Below, piece by piece: positions 16,315-25,936 of a stretch of DNA of 64,000 nt. How positions within the stretch are numbered: the stretch's first letter is position 1; each line of letters begins with the position of its first letter. Position numbers and translations under genes: made by a program. The DNA comes from Alphaproteobacteria bacterium (GTDB lineage Bacteria > Pseudomonadota > Alphaproteobacteria > Micropepsales > Micropepsaceae), in the NCBI GenBank assembly GCA_016125165.1, contig WGMH01000005.1, positions 1 to 64,000 of the forward strand. Direction: 5' to 3'. The notes beneath the pieces were generated by a model that had not been told where the DNA came from, ran no database searches, and saw only the letters and a list, made by a program, of their open reading frames with translations.

Positions 16315-17976
16315 ATGCTGAATCATCAACTTCTTCGATCGCTTGCGTTCTGTTTTGGCATCGCCGGGCTTTTCGCCCTCGCGGCCTGTGGCGGAAACGC
16401 CGTTGAACACCGGGAAGCCGTACGTCCTCTGGATGGATTGCCGCCGCCGCCCGCACCTCCCCCGCCGCCAGTTGCTGGCGTGCTGTCGCCGATGTCGATT
16501 CCGCTCGGCCAGCAATATATGCAAGCCGCAAACACATCGAAATTCCCGGACGCCAAGCCAAATCCCGTGAAGATCGCGGCGAACGAACCAGTCTCCACAT
16601 TCTCCATCGATGTCGATACGGCTTCTTATGGCGTGGTGCGCGAATATCTCAATAGCGGGGCACTTCCACCTTCCGATGCGGTACGCGTCGAGGAAATGGT
16701 CAACTACTTCGACTATGCGTACCCGGGTCCCGCCTCGAAAGCCGTGCCCTTCAAGGCAAGCATGGCCGTCTATCCGACGCCATGGAACGCGGGGACCAAG
16801 ATCCTGCACATCGGCATCAAAGGTTATGATCTGCCGAAACGCGAACGCCCACCGGCCAATCTGGTGTTCCTGATCGACACCTCCGGCTCGATGAACGAGT
16901 CGAACAAGCTGCCGCTCTTGAAGCGTGCATTTCATTTGCTTGTCGATCAGCTGACGGAGAAAGACACTGTCTCGATGGTTGTCTATGCAGGCAGCGCGGG
17001 CACGGTGCTGGAACCGACGAGCGGTGCCGACAAGGCGAAAATCCTTGCGGCGCTCGACAGGCTCGCAGCGGGCGGTTCAACCGCTGGCGGTGAGGGCATC
17101 CGTCAGGCGTATGCGCTCGCAGAGGCGCATATGGTCAAGGGCGGCGTCAACCGGGTGCTCCTGGCGACGGATGGCGATTTCAATGTCGGTCTTACCGATC
17201 CCAATGCGCTGGAGGATTTCGTGGTCCGGGAGCGCGACAAGGGCGTATCGCTTACCTGTCTCGGTTTCGGGAACGACAATTACAACGACGCGCTGATGCA
17301 GAAGCTGGCGCAGGCGGGCAATGGCAACGCCGCCTTCATCGATACATTGAACGAAGCGCACAAGGTTTTTGTTGACCAGATAGCCGGCACGCTCTTCACG
17401 ATTGCCAAGGATGTGAAGATCCAGATCGAGTTCAATCCCGCGCGCGTCGCCGAATACCGACTCATCGGCTATGAAACCCGGCTCCTGAACGAGACCGACT
17501 TCGCCAACGACAAGGTGGATGCCGGCGACATCGGTGCAGGTCACACCGTCACCGCGCTTTACGAGATCACGCCGGTCGGCTCAAAGGCCCGCATGTCGGA
17601 CGAGCGCCGCTACGCGGACAAGAAGGTGAAGGGCGACCCCAAAGGCGAACTGGCATTCCTGAAAATCCGCTACAAGCTGCCAGACGAAGCGAAATCGCAC
17701 CTCATCACGCGGCCCGTGACTGCTGCCGATGTGAAGCCCAATTTCAACGCCGTTTCGTCCGACATGCGCTTTGCCGTCGCCGTTGCCGCAACGGCGCAGC
17801 TCCTGAAGCATGATCCCTATATCAAGGACTTCAGCTACGACAGGGCGATCGAGATGGCGCAATCTGCCAAGGGCGAAGACGGCTTCGGCTATCGTGGAGA
17901 ATTCATCCAGCTCTTGCGCCTGGCCAAGGTGGCAGATACGCAGAAGCCCTTGGAGCAATCCGGCAAGGCGGAGTAG
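16315..17976 (+). CDS. VWA-domain lipoprotein, YfbK-like
   Basis: 553 residues. A lipoprotein signal ends at Cys25 (FALAAC), followed by a proline run at 43-52. The conserved N-terminal segment of YfbK-type proteins comes next (VSTFSIDVDTASYGVVREYL, EEMVNYF), then a von Willebrand A domain with a complete MIDAS DTSGSMN (Asp188, Ser190, Ser192). The C-terminal 170 residues match DUF3520. It is anchored in an envelope membrane and binds a divalent metal; partners are unknown, and no AAA ATPase of the MoxR type is adjacent. GGGGGA precedes ATG 16315, excluding the longer reading. Confidence 0.87.
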   Translation: MLNHQLLRSLAFCFGIAGLFALAACGGNAVEHREAVRPLDGLPPPPAPPPPPVAGVLSPMSIPLGQQYMQAANTSKFPDAKPNPVKIAANEPVSTFSIDVDTASYGVVREYLNSGALPPSDAVRVEEMVNYFDYAYPGPASKAVPFKASMAVYPTPWNAGTKILHIGIKGYDLPKRERPPANLVFLIDTSGSMNESNKLPLLKRAFHLLVDQLTEKDTVSMVVYAGSAGTVLEPTSGADKAKILAALDRLAAGGSTAGGEGIRQAYALAEAHMVKGGVNRVLLATDGDFNVGLTDPNALEDFVVRERDKGVSLTCLGFGNDNYNDALMQKLAQAGNGNAAFIDTLNEAHKVFVDQIAGTLFTIAKDVKIQIEFNPARVAEYRLIGYETRLLNETDFANDKVDAGDIGAGHTVTALYEITPVGSKARMSDERRYADKKVKGDPKGELAFLKIRYKLPDEAKSHLITRPVTAADVKPNFNAVSSDMRFAVAVAATAQLLKHDPYIKDFSYDRAIEMAQSAKGEDGFGYRGEFIQLLRLAKVADTQKPLEQSGKAE

Positions 17977-17992
17977 CGAGCGCCCGAAAGAG

Positions 17993-19489
17993 TCAGGCGG
18001 CCGCGGCAATCATGCGCGTTGCTGGAAACCATGCGCAGACTGTCGTGCCCTCGCCCGGTTCGCTCACGATGGACAAATCCCCGTCGTGCAGACGCACCAG
18101 CGAGCGCGAAATGGGCAGGCCAAGTCCGGTCCCTTCATGCTTGCGCGCAAGGCTGGAATCGACCTGCCCGAATGGCTGAAGTGCGATCTGCACGTCGGCG
18201 GGACTCATGCCGATTCCTGTATCGCGGACGCAGACGCAAAGACCCTTTGCGGGCTCCTGTACAAGCCGTAGTACGACATGGCCGCCGGCAGGCGTGAACT
18301 TGATGGCGTTGGTGAGAAGATTGAGCACGATCTGTTTGAGCGCACGCAGATCGGCCCTCAAATGCGGCAGTCCCTTCTCGACTTCGACGGACAGCACGAT
18401 CTTCGCGCATCGCGCGCGATCTCGAATCAGCCTCAGACACTGTTCAACCGCGTCAGCCAAATCGATGTCGGTTTCGTGCAGGTCAAGCCGCCCGGCTTCG
18501 AGCTTGGACAGATCGAGCACATCATTGATAAGGGCGAGAAGATGTTCGCCGCTGGCATGTATGTCGTTGGCGTAGTCGCGATATTTTGCGTTTCCGACGG
18601 GCCCCAGCATCTCTGTCTGGATGATCTCTGAGAAACCCAGAATGGCGTTGAGCGGCGTGCGCAATTCATGGCTCATATTGGCAAGAAATTCGGTCTTCGC
18701 CCGATTTGCGAATTCCGCGGCTTCCTTGCTCTTCACGAGTTCGGCTTCAACCTGTTTGCGGGCGCTGATATCCGTAAGCCATGAGAGGGATGCCTGTTTT
18801 CCACTCCAGGTGACGGCGGTTGCCAGAACATCAACCCACAGGCTCGATCCGTCGGGACGCATCACGCGGGCTTCGTAGTGGGAATGTATATCCCTGCCAG
18901 ACATGCGTGCGCGTATGCGCTCGAGCACGACGGGGGCATCATCGGGGTGAAGCGTCCGGTTCAGAACGTCCGGGTCGTTGCCAAGAGCTTCAAAGATTGC
19001 GTCCGCACTGTCATAGCCAACGAGCCTGGCGTAGCCATCGTTGGCGTAGAGAAGTTCCGTGTCGGTGCGGACGATAACTCCTTGAAGCGACCCTTCCACC
19101 ACCTTCCGAATTTGCTGCGCTGAGCGTACGGCCAATTCAACTTCATCCGGCCGGATGGAAAGATGTGCTTTCCCGCTGGCGCTCTGGATGGCGGCATGGC
19201 CGGTGATGGAGCGTGAACCGGCACCGAAAAATCTGAGTGTGATGCTGATTTGGCGGCCGTCTTCCGCCAGCACCCAATTCAGGGCCATCTCGTAAGCTGG
19301 CCGATCTTCCGCGACCATGTAGCCGCTGAGCGCAGTTCCCTTGGCCAAATGGCGGGCAAGGTAGGCGGCGCGGCCACACGCCCGCACATCCGCGATCAAC
19401 CCCGCGCGATCGATCACCAGATCGATTTGGCGCGCGGGAACGGCGGATGTATCCGCAGGTGTCTCTGATGCTGGAACGCCCGCCACCAC
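17993..19489 (-). CDS. cytoplasmic PAS-domain histidine kinase (orphan)
   Basis: 498 residues without membrane spans. Residues 20-120 look like a degenerate PAS-like sensor. A second, clearer PAS at about 125-250 contains YANDGYARLVGYDSAD and the PAC-like LTDISARKQVE. The HisKA box NMSHELRTPLNAILGFSEII carries His274. The ATPase domain has NLLTNAIKF, DTGIGM and GTGLGLPISRSL. It starts with GTG. Its kinase core is close to those of the two tandem kinases at 11.4-14.5 kb, so three related orphan kinases lie within 8 kb. It converges on the VWA gene with 16 bases between stops. Confidence 0.87.
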   Translation of the reverse strand: MVAGVPASETPADTSAVPARQIDLVIDRAGLIADVRACGRAAYLARHLAKGTALSGYMVAEDRPAYEMALNWVLAEDGRQISITLRFFGAGSRSITGHAAIQSASGKAHLSIRPDEVELAVRSAQQIRKVVEGSLQGVIVRTDTELLYANDGYARLVGYDSADAIFEALGNDPDVLNRTLHPDDAPVVLERIRARMSGRDIHSHYEARVMRPDGSSLWVDVLATAVTWSGKQASLSWLTDISARKQVEAELVKSKEAAEFANRAKTEFLANMSHELRTPLNAILGFSEIIQTEMLGPVGNAKYRDYANDIHASGEHLLALINDVLDLSKLEAGRLDLHETDIDLADAVEQCLRLIRDRARCAKIVLSVEVEKGLPHLRADLRALKQIVLNLLTNAIKFTPAGGHVVLRLVQEPAKGLCVCVRDTGIGMSPADVQIALQPFGQVDSSLARKHEGTGLGLPISRSLVRLHDGDLSIVSEPGEGTTVCAWFPATRMIAAAA

Positions 19490-19638
19490 AATAGTCCATA
19501 TTTCTTTTGAGAAATCCTATCAGCGCCGAGTTAAAGCGGGTTTAGGGATTCTGGTTCGGGCACCTGCAGTTGGTAACGCGTGATTAAGCGTGAAATCCCC
19601 AGCGCGCATGGAATTTGCTCTTCAATGGCCCCGAATTG

Positions 19639-19661
19639 CCGGAAAGATTGATTTTTTCCGG
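19639..19661. promoter_or_regulatory. inverted repeat in antiporter leader
   Basis: CCGGAAA at 19639-19645 pairs with TTTCCGG at 19655-19661, loop 9 bases, within the 215-base region between the divergent kinase and antiporter starts. The right arm is preceded by T residues but no T run follows it. Nothing else recognisable was seen in this gap. Confidence 0.3.
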
Positions 19662-19704
19662 TTACCCATATTGACGTGTCGGCATGAGGCGGCATGGTGG
19701 ATGA

Positions 19705-21492
19705 ATGGGTGCAATCGGAGTTTCGAACGCCACGCTGCTCATCGGCGCGGTGCTGGTCATTGCCGGTATTCTGTCGAGCCTTATCGCCAAGCGGTTTGGC
19801 GCACCGATTCTGCTCATCTTTCTTGGCCTTGGCATGCTCGCGGGTGTGGATGGCCCCGGCGGCATCAGCTTCTATGATTATCAGACGACTTATCTGATCG
19901 GCGCGCTGGCTCTGGCGATCATCCTGTTTGATGGCGGATTGCGCACACATCTCAGCGCCATTCGGGGCTCGCTCGGGCCTGCGACCATGTTGGCCACGGT
20001 GGGGGTTGTCGTGACTGCGGCGATCGCCGGTGGTTTCGCCATGTGGGTCTTTGGCCTGAATGTTTATCAGGGCTTCCTTCTTGGCGCGGTGCTGGCGTCC
20101 ACCGATGCCGCTGCGGTGTTCTTTCTGCTGCGCACGGGCGGTCTTCAGCTGCGGACGCATGTTGGCGTCACGCTGGAAATGGAATCCGGCATCAATGACC
20201 CGGTGGCCGTGTTTCTCACCTTTGCGGCGGTAGGCTTGATCGTTTCTGGAGCAGATGCCCCTGGCTGGGAGGTGCTATGGCACCTTGCACGCGATGCGGC
20301 GATTGGCGGAGGTATCGGCATCGCAGGCGGTTTCGCCCTCGTTGCACTGCTCAACAGAGTGGACCTTCCCACGGGGTTGCACCCCTTGCTGACTATTGCC
20401 GCAGCCGTGGGGATCTATGCCTTGGCTGCGGTCGCGGGAGGATCGGGATTTCTTGCTGCCTATCTGGCCGGGCTCGTGGTGGGCAACCGGCCCGTACGCG
20501 CTTATGCCAGCATCCTGTCTCTGCATGACGCCGTGACTTGGCTTGTGCAGATCGTGATGTTCCTGGTTTTGGGTTTGCTGGTCGATCCCGGCCGTCTTGT
20601 CGATCTGGGGCTTCCGGCGCTTGCCGTTTCGTTGTTCCTGATCTTTGTGGCCCGTCCCGCCGCGGTGTGGCTTTGCCTGCAGCCCTTTGGTTTCACCGCG
20701 CGCGAGAAGCTGTTCGTGAGTTGGACCGGTCTTCGCGGCGCGGTCAGCATTTTTCTGGCTTCGGTGCCCATGCTGGTGGGACTGCCGAACGCGCTGCTCT
20801 ACTTCAACACGGCCTTCGTGGTGGTGCTCGTGTCTCTCTTGTTGCAGGGCTGGACCGTGAAGGCGGTGGCGTTGCGGCTGAAGCAGGCTCTGCCGCGTTC
20901 CGATGCGCCGGTCAGCCGGGTCGAGCTCGATCTGCCCGGCCAGCTGGATGCGGAAATGGTGGGATATCCCATTGGCGCGGACAGTCGCGTTCTCATGGTT
21001 TCGGTCATGCCGGAATGGGTGCGGCCGGTGCTTGTCGTACGCAACAAGCAGATACTGGAGCCCGCCCAGGCGGGCGAACTGCGCGCGGGCGACTATGCCT
21101 ATTTCCTCGCGCCGATGAACAAGGTGCATCGGCTCGACCGTCTGTTCGCGTCGACCGCGGAGCATCACCCTATCGATCCCATCGACAGCGAATTTCCCAT
21201 TCGCGGCGACGCCAGCGTGGGGGCGCTCGACAAACTCTACGAGCTAAAGCTCACCGATGAGGACGATGCGATGACAGTGGCGCAGCTGTTCGCGGAGCGC
21301 TTCGACCGCAGCCCCGAAGTGGGCGATGTGCTGCCGCTCGGAAACTGTCTGCTTGTCGTACGTGCCATGGATGGCGACGAAGTCAGCCGCGCCGGCCTTC
21401 AGGTGGCCGAAAATGAAAACGATTTCGTGGACAATGTGCGCGGGCGCCTTGCCATCGCGGCAAGGCGCTTTCTCGCGCGGAAGAACGGTTAG
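19705..21492 (+). CDS. potassium/proton antiporter, CPA1 NhaP2/CvrA type
   Basis: 595 residues. About 12 membrane spans fill residues 1-390 with CPA signatures (ILFDGGLRTHL, the motif LASTDAAAVFFLLR, and MESGINDPVAVFLTFA carrying the transport Asp). The soluble C-terminus contains a TrkA_C-like regulatory domain (about 400-480) and a CorC/HlyC-like domain (about 500-590), the exact architecture of NhaP2, which expels K+ in exchange for H+ and guards cytoplasmic pH and volume. The stop codon overlaps that of the convergent SDR by four bases (TTAG). Confidence 0.9.
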   Translation: MGAIGVSNATLLIGAVLVIAGILSSLIAKRFGAPILLIFLGLGMLAGVDGPGGISFYDYQTTYLIGALALAIILFDGGLRTHLSAIRGSLGPATMLATVGVVVTAAIAGGFAMWVFGLNVYQGFLLGAVLASTDAAAVFFLLRTGGLQLRTHVGVTLEMESGINDPVAVFLTFAAVGLIVSGADAPGWEVLWHLARDAAIGGGIGIAGGFALVALLNRVDLPTGLHPLLTIAAAVGIYALAAVAGGSGFLAAYLAGLVVGNRPVRAYASILSLHDAVTWLVQIVMFLVLGLLVDPGRLVDLGLPALAVSLFLIFVARPAAVWLCLQPFGFTAREKLFVSWTGLRGAVSIFLASVPMLVGLPNALLYFNTAFVVVLVSLLLQGWTVKAVALRLKQALPRSDAPVSRVELDLPGQLDAEMVGYPIGADSRVLMVSVMPEWVRPVLVVRNKQILEPAQAGELRAGDYAYFLAPMNKVHRLDRLFASTAEHHPIDPIDSEFPIRGDASVGALDKLYELKLTDEDDAMTVAQLFAERFDRSPEVGDVLPLGNCLLVVRAMDGDEVSRAGLQVAENENDFVDNVRGRLAIAARRFLARKNG

Positions 21493-22400
21493 CCTTTGAC
21501 CGGCTTGTCCTGCAGGCGCGCCATGAATTTTTGCGTCTGCTCGCCACCCATCGTGTAGTGCTTGGCGCCGGTGAAGTCGGAGATCTTCTTCCAGTATTCG
21601 GCAACCGTGTCTGCGTCAGCGCCATGGCCCAGGTTGATGCCGTCGCTTTCCACCATCTGCGCGGCCGCGAACACGCCCGCGCCCGCCGTCATGATCGTGC
21701 CCGTCGGCGCGTCTTCGCTGACGAGATAGACGACAGCCGGCGTGACATATTCCGGCTTTAGCATTTCCAGCATCGCCGGCGGCATCAGGTTTTCGGTCAT
21801 GCGCGTGGCCGCAACCGGCGCAATGGCATTGACCTTGATGTTGTCCTTCGCGCCTTCCAGCTTCAGCGTGTTCATGAAGCCGACAAGGCCGAGCTTCGCC
21901 GCGCCATAATTCGTCTGGCCGAAATTGCCGTAGAGGCCGGTGGAGGAGGTGGTGACGACGATGCGGCCATATTGCTGATCGCGCATGATCTGCCATGCCG
22001 CCTTGATCGGCTTCACCGAGCCCATCACATGCACATCCATGACGGCGGTGAAATCGTTCAGTTCCATCTTGGAAAAGCTTTTGTCGCGCAGGATGCCGGC
22101 ATTGGCGATCAGCACGTCGATGCGGCCCCACTTGTCCATGGTCTGCTGGATGAGGTGGGCAACGCCCTTGTCATCGGTGACGGATGCGCCATTGGCGATG
22201 GCTTCGCCGCCGGCGGCCTTGATCTCTTCCACCACCTTTTCGGCGGCGGCGCTGTTGCCGCCCGAACCATCGACCGTGCCGCCGAGATCGTTGATGACGA
22301 CCTTCGCGCCGCGGCGCGCCAGTTCCAGCGCGTGCGCGCGGCCCAAACCGCCGCCGGCTCCTGTGACGATGGCAACCTTGCCGTCAAAGCGGATGGTCAT
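21489..22400 (-). CDS. SDR dehydrogenase, MFE-2-like hydroxyacyl-CoA dehydrogenase
   Basis: A 303-residue short-chain dehydrogenase. The NAD(P) site TGAGGGLG is at 13-20, the NAG motif at 100-102, Ser near 153, and catalytic Tyr165 and Lys169 in YGAAK. The insertion INDLGGTVDGSGG after the first strand and the C-terminal extension place it with the dehydrogenase half of peroxisomal multifunctional enzyme 2, so 3-hydroxyacyl-CoA oxidation is likely. AAGGAG upstream of ATG 22400 decides the start. It fits with the acyl-CoA dehydrogenases elsewhere in the window, though it is not clustered with them. Confidence 0.85.
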   Translation of the reverse strand: MTIRFDGKVAIVTGAGGGLGRAHALELARRGAKVVINDLGGTVDGSGGNSAAAEKVVEEIKAAGGEAIANGASVTDDKGVAHLIQQTMDKWGRIDVLIANAGILRDKSFSKMELNDFTAVMDVHVMGSVKPIKAAWQIMRDQQYGRIVVTTSSTGLYGNFGQTNYGAAKLGLVGFMNTLKLEGAKDNIKVNAIAPVAATRMTENLMPPAMLEMLKPEYVTPAVVYLVSEDAPTGTIMTAGAGVFAAAQMVESDGINLGHGADADTVAEYWKKISDFTGAKHYTMGGEQTQKFMARLQDKPVKG

Positions 22401-22505
22401 GGGAATGCGCTCCTTCGTGTTCAGGGGAAATTTTGCAGGCGCGAAGTAACGCCAAAACGCCATGCCCGGTCAAGCCGACAGAATGGCGCTCGCAGGTTGC
22501 AAAAA

Positions 22506-23651
22506 TCAGTGTTTCCGCTGCGGCCGGAGCCAGCCATTTGCGGGCTTTTCCACCAGGACAAACAACAGCCAGCCCCACACCGCACAGATCACGACGAGCG
22601 CAATCGGCTCGATGATATGCACCGCATGCTGCCATGCGGGCGCGACGTCGGGATAGAGCCTTGCTTCGGCAATTCGCAGCGCCTGAAGCCATGTGGTCTG
22701 GCCGATATAGATGGCAAAAGACCATTCGCCGAGAACCAGCAGTGGCTTCGCCTGCAGTGCGCGCGCGACAATGCCCCTGTCGAACGAGATGGAAAGGATC
22801 AGCGCCGCCATCGTGGGCACGATCCAGAAATCGGCGGGCCGGTGCGACCAGCCCGTGCCATAGATCGCATAAAGAAACAGCGCCACGACCAGAAGCTGGA
22901 TGCCGGAGAGCAAGCCATCTGAGAGGCCGTCGCGCGCTTTGCCATCAAAAGCGCGATAAAGCATCGCAAGGCCGACGCCGACGGCGAAATCCGCAAGGCC
23001 GCGCAGGACGCCATAGTCAAAGGTGATGTCGAGCCCGTGCCCGGAAACCTGCGCCATGTACCAGAGCCCGCAGAGGCCGCCGAAAATCAGCACCGCCGCA
23101 CGCCACAGCCCGCCGTTTGCGATCCAGGCGAAGAGGGGAAAGACAAGACAGAGGAAGAACTCCACGCTCACGAACCACGACACCCCGTTCCACGACAGCT
23201 TCGGAAACAGGTGCCATGCCTGCACAAGAAACAGGTTGGCGATGAAGCTCTGCCAGGTGGCGTAAGGGTGATAGCCCGGCGCATCATAAAACGAGACGTA
23301 TCCGCCCCATTGGGCGAGCAGTCCCGCAACGGCCATCATAGCCAGCATGATGAAAAGCGTCGCGATGTGCAGCGGGTAGAGCCGCGCCAGCCGCGCGCGC
23401 AGGAATTCGCCATAGCTCTTCGCGGTCCAAAGCTGGCGCATGCGCGCGCCATAAACATGGATCAGCACGAAGCCGGAAAGGGCGAAAAAGAACTCCACCC
23501 ACAGATAGCCCTTGGCGATGAAAACATCGAACAGGCGCCAGTGCTGATACCCATGGCCTTCATGGTAGTGATACAAAACGAGCAATAGCGGGGGCAGCGC
23601 CCGCGCTCCAGCAAGGGCTTTGATCTCGACGGGACGGGCAGGCGCTGTCAT
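22506..23651 (-). CDS. acyltransferase 3 family membrane protein
   Basis: 381 residues with about ten membrane spans. It matches the AT3/OafA family, which moves acyl groups onto sugars of lipopolysaccharide, exopolysaccharide or other acceptors. Signatures are the N-terminal ALAGARALPPLLLVLYHY with the His of the family R-x10-H motif, and the segment YLWVEFFFALSGFVLIHVYGARM. No periplasmic SGNH domain is attached. It is a single gene next to the SDR and upstream of, and divergent from, the nucleoside transporter. A second AT3 protein lies at 48.2 kb. Confidence 0.85.
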   Translation of the reverse strand: MTAPARPVEIKALAGARALPPLLLVLYHYHEGHGYQHWRLFDVFIAKGYLWVEFFFALSGFVLIHVYGARMRQLWTAKSYGEFLRARLARLYPLHIATLFIMLAMMAVAGLLAQWGGYVSFYDAPGYHPYATWQSFIANLFLVQAWHLFPKLSWNGVSWFVSVEFFLCLVFPLFAWIANGGLWRAAVLIFGGLCGLWYMAQVSGHGLDITFDYGVLRGLADFAVGVGLAMLYRAFDGKARDGLSDGLLSGIQLLVVALFLYAIYGTGWSHRPADFWIVPTMAALILSISFDRGIVARALQAKPLLVLGEWSFAIYIGQTTWLQALRIAEARLYPDVAPAWQHAVHIIEPIALVVICAVWGWLLFVLVEKPANGWLRPQRKH

Positions 23652-23712
23652 GTCGTTCGACTCGATGATGCAGAATCATGCCATGAATGGGCTATAACTG
23701 CACGGTGGGGAC

Positions 23713-24969
23713 ATGCTGCTGCAATTTCAATCCGCGCTGGGGCTTGTTGCCATCATCGGTATCGCGTGGCTTCTGTCCGAAAACCGGCGCGCCTTTCCCT
23801 TTCGCACCGTCATCGTTGGCCTTGCCCTGCAGATCGGGCTGGCCGCTCTGCTGCTCAATGCGCCCGGCGCAAGGGATGTTCTTTTGTCCCTGAATGTTGT
23901 TGTGGTGGCATTGTCCGATGCCACACGCGCAGGCACATCCTTCGTGTTTGGTTATGTCGGCGGCGGCAAGACGCCATTCGCCATCTCCGATCCCGCCAGC
24001 GTGGTGAGCTTTGCCTTTCAGCTTCTTCCCCTTGTCATCGTGATGTCAGCGCTTTCCTGTCTGCTGTGGTATTGGCGGGTTCTGCAGATCATTGTCGGGG
24101 GCTTGTCATGGGTGCTCCGAAAATCTCTCGGGCTCGGTGGAGCGCTCGGCTTGGGCGCTGCTGCGAGCGTGTTCATGGGAACGATCGAAGCGCCGCTGCT
24201 GATCCGGCCCTACCTGGCACGCATGTCGCGCGCCGAACTCTTCATGCTGTTCACGGTCGGATTGGCGACCGTGGCTGGCACGGTTTTTGTGCTCTATGCT
24301 GCCATTCTGTCGCCGGTGATCCCCGCCGCGCTCGGTCATATCCTGATTGCTTCACTGCTGTCGTTGCCTGCCGCGATCCTTCTTGCGCGTGTGATGATCC
24401 CCGACAACACGAGCGCACAGACAGATGCAGGGGAAGAAGCCGGCTTCCGGTTCCATTCCGGCATGGATGCCGTCGCGCGCGGCACCGAAGATGGCTTGAG
24501 AATCTGGCTTTCCATCGTTGCCATGCTGCTGGTGATCGTGGCGCTGGTCGCGCTGGCCGACATCATTCTTTCGGCTGCGCCGCACGTGGCGGGCGAACCC
24601 ATCACGATTGAGCGCGTGTTCGGCTGGATCTTCGCGCCGTTTGTGTGGCTGCTTGGCATACCGTGGAAGGAATGCGTCACCGCTGGTGCGCTGATGGGGG
24701 ACAAGACGATCCTCAACGAACTCATTGCCTATCAGCATCTGGCGGCTCTGCCGGCGGATGCGCTGGAGCCGCGCTCGCGGCTGATCATGCTTTACGGAAT
24801 GTGCGGCTTTGCCAATCTGGGATCACTCGGCATCATGATTGCCGGGCTCACGGGCATGGTTCCCGAGCGGCGCGCGGAAATCGTTCCACTGGTGATGAAG
24901 GGTCTCGTTTCTGGCACTTTGGCCTCGGCGATGACCGGGGCTGTGATAGGATTGCTTCCGGCTTTCTGA
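23713..24969 (+). CDS. concentrative nucleoside transporter, NupC/CNT family
   Basis: 418 residues with the CNT layout of about ten hydrophobic segments and two re-entrant hairpins. Diagnostic stretches are GTSFVFGYVGGG, the paired IGAAASVFMGTIEAPLLIRPYL-like block (here GLGAAASVFMGTIEAPLLI) and the C-terminal MYGMCGFANLGSLGIMIAGL. These transporters take up nucleosides with H+ or Na+. It starts directly after a short divergent gap and is followed within 8 bases by the CPBP protease gene, so the two could share a transcript, although no functional link is evident. Confidence 0.9.
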   Translation: MLLQFQSALGLVAIIGIAWLLSENRRAFPFRTVIVGLALQIGLAALLLNAPGARDVLLSLNVVVVALSDATRAGTSFVFGYVGGGKTPFAISDPASVVSFAFQLLPLVIVMSALSCLLWYWRVLQIIVGGLSWVLRKSLGLGGALGLGAAASVFMGTIEAPLLIRPYLARMSRAELFMLFTVGLATVAGTVFVLYAAILSPVIPAALGHILIASLLSLPAAILLARVMIPDNTSAQTDAGEEAGFRFHSGMDAVARGTEDGLRIWLSIVAMLLVIVALVALADIILSAAPHVAGEPITIERVFGWIFAPFVWLLGIPWKECVTAGALMGDKTILNELIAYQHLAALPADALEPRSRLIMLYGMCGFANLGSLGIMIAGLTGMVPERRAEIVPLVMKGLVSGTLASAMTGAVIGLLPAF

Positions 24970-24976
24970 GAAGGCC

Positions 24977-25936
24977 ATGGGGGAAGCTATGTGGGGCAGG
25001 AAACGCAAACGCGATCTGCGGGATTCGATTTACGATTCGCGCACTTCTGCGCCTGTTGTTGATGAGCAGGGCATCTCCCGCGAGAGCGCCGTGGAAACAC
25101 CGCCAGCCACCGACGGCGTGGACATCGAAGCCGCAACGCCTGTTGCCGCTGAGATTTCGCCAACGATCATCGAGGCTGAAACGCCACGGCGTGGTTTCTG
25201 GCGCGAAGACGTCTCGCTGAACGGCGGCGCCATTCTTGTCGCATTGGCAATGGGCATTGTGATACCGGCGCTCGGCCAAGTTCTGATCTACATCGTCGAT
25301 TTTTTTGTCCGGCTTCCTGATCCCGTGGGATTGCGTTGGGTCGATCTGACCTACACACAGATATCTCAGCTCGCAGTGACGATACTGTTCATGCGCCTGC
25401 TGGCTCCATCGTTGAAGGCCGATTTCGGCATGCATCTGCCGCGCGGGAAATCCTACATTGGGCCAGCGATTTTCTTTGGCCTTCTGTTTGGGGTTGTCAT
25501 GGCGGCTGTGGACCATGCGCCTGAGATCATCGCCCAGCGTCCACCCATCAATATGTCGCCTTCCGTGGCGAATATCGCGGGTTGGCTGTCGTTTCAGGGC
25601 CTTATATCCGGTCTGACGGATGAGCCGCTCTATCGTGGCTTGATCGCAACCTATCTGATGGTGCGCACGCCGGGGCGCATGGGGTGGGGACGGTTCGATA
25701 TCCCGGCAGGCGGCGTGGTCGCGGCGGCGATATGGGCGGTTTTTCACAGTTACAGCTACTGGATCGCGTCGCCGCTCGTGGTCCTGGGGCAGCAAGTCTA
25801 TATTTTCGTTCTGGGTGTTCTGTTTGCCTTTTGGCTCAACAAGTCGAAAAGCCTGCTCGCGCCGATCGTGGGGCACAACATCTCCGGCCTCGTGGAATAC
25901 GCGCTGGTCTTTGCGATGGTGGCGGCGTGGCACTAG
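24977..25936 (+). CDS. CPBP family intramembrane metalloprotease
   Basis: 319 residues: a hydrophilic N-terminal tail of about 78 residues, then seven or so membrane spans. The CPBP (Rce1-like) motifs are present: motif 1 as D215-E216-x3-R220 in TDEPLYRG (Asp replaces the first Glu of the usual EExxxR), motif 2 His257 in AVFHSYSYW, and motif 3 as H300-N301 in GHNISGL. Such proteases process prenylated proteins in eukaryotes and, in bacteria, are linked to bacteriocin immunity or unknown functions. The long charged tail is unusual. The stop overlaps the convergent LLM gene (CTAG). Confidence 0.83.
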   Translation: MGEAMWGRKRKRDLRDSIYDSRTSAPVVDEQGISRESAVETPPATDGVDIEAATPVAAEISPTIIEAETPRRGFWREDVSLNGGAILVALAMGIVIPALGQVLIYIVDFFVRLPDPVGLRWVDLTYTQISQLAVTILFMRLLAPSLKADFGMHLPRGKSYIGPAIFFGLLFGVVMAAVDHAPEIIAQRPPINMSPSVANIAGWLSFQGLISGLTDEPLYRGLIATYLMVRTPGRMGWGRFDIPAGGVVAAAIWAVFHSYSYWIASPLVVLGQQVYIFVLGVLFAFWLNKSKSLLAPIVGHNISGLVEYALVFAMVAAWH

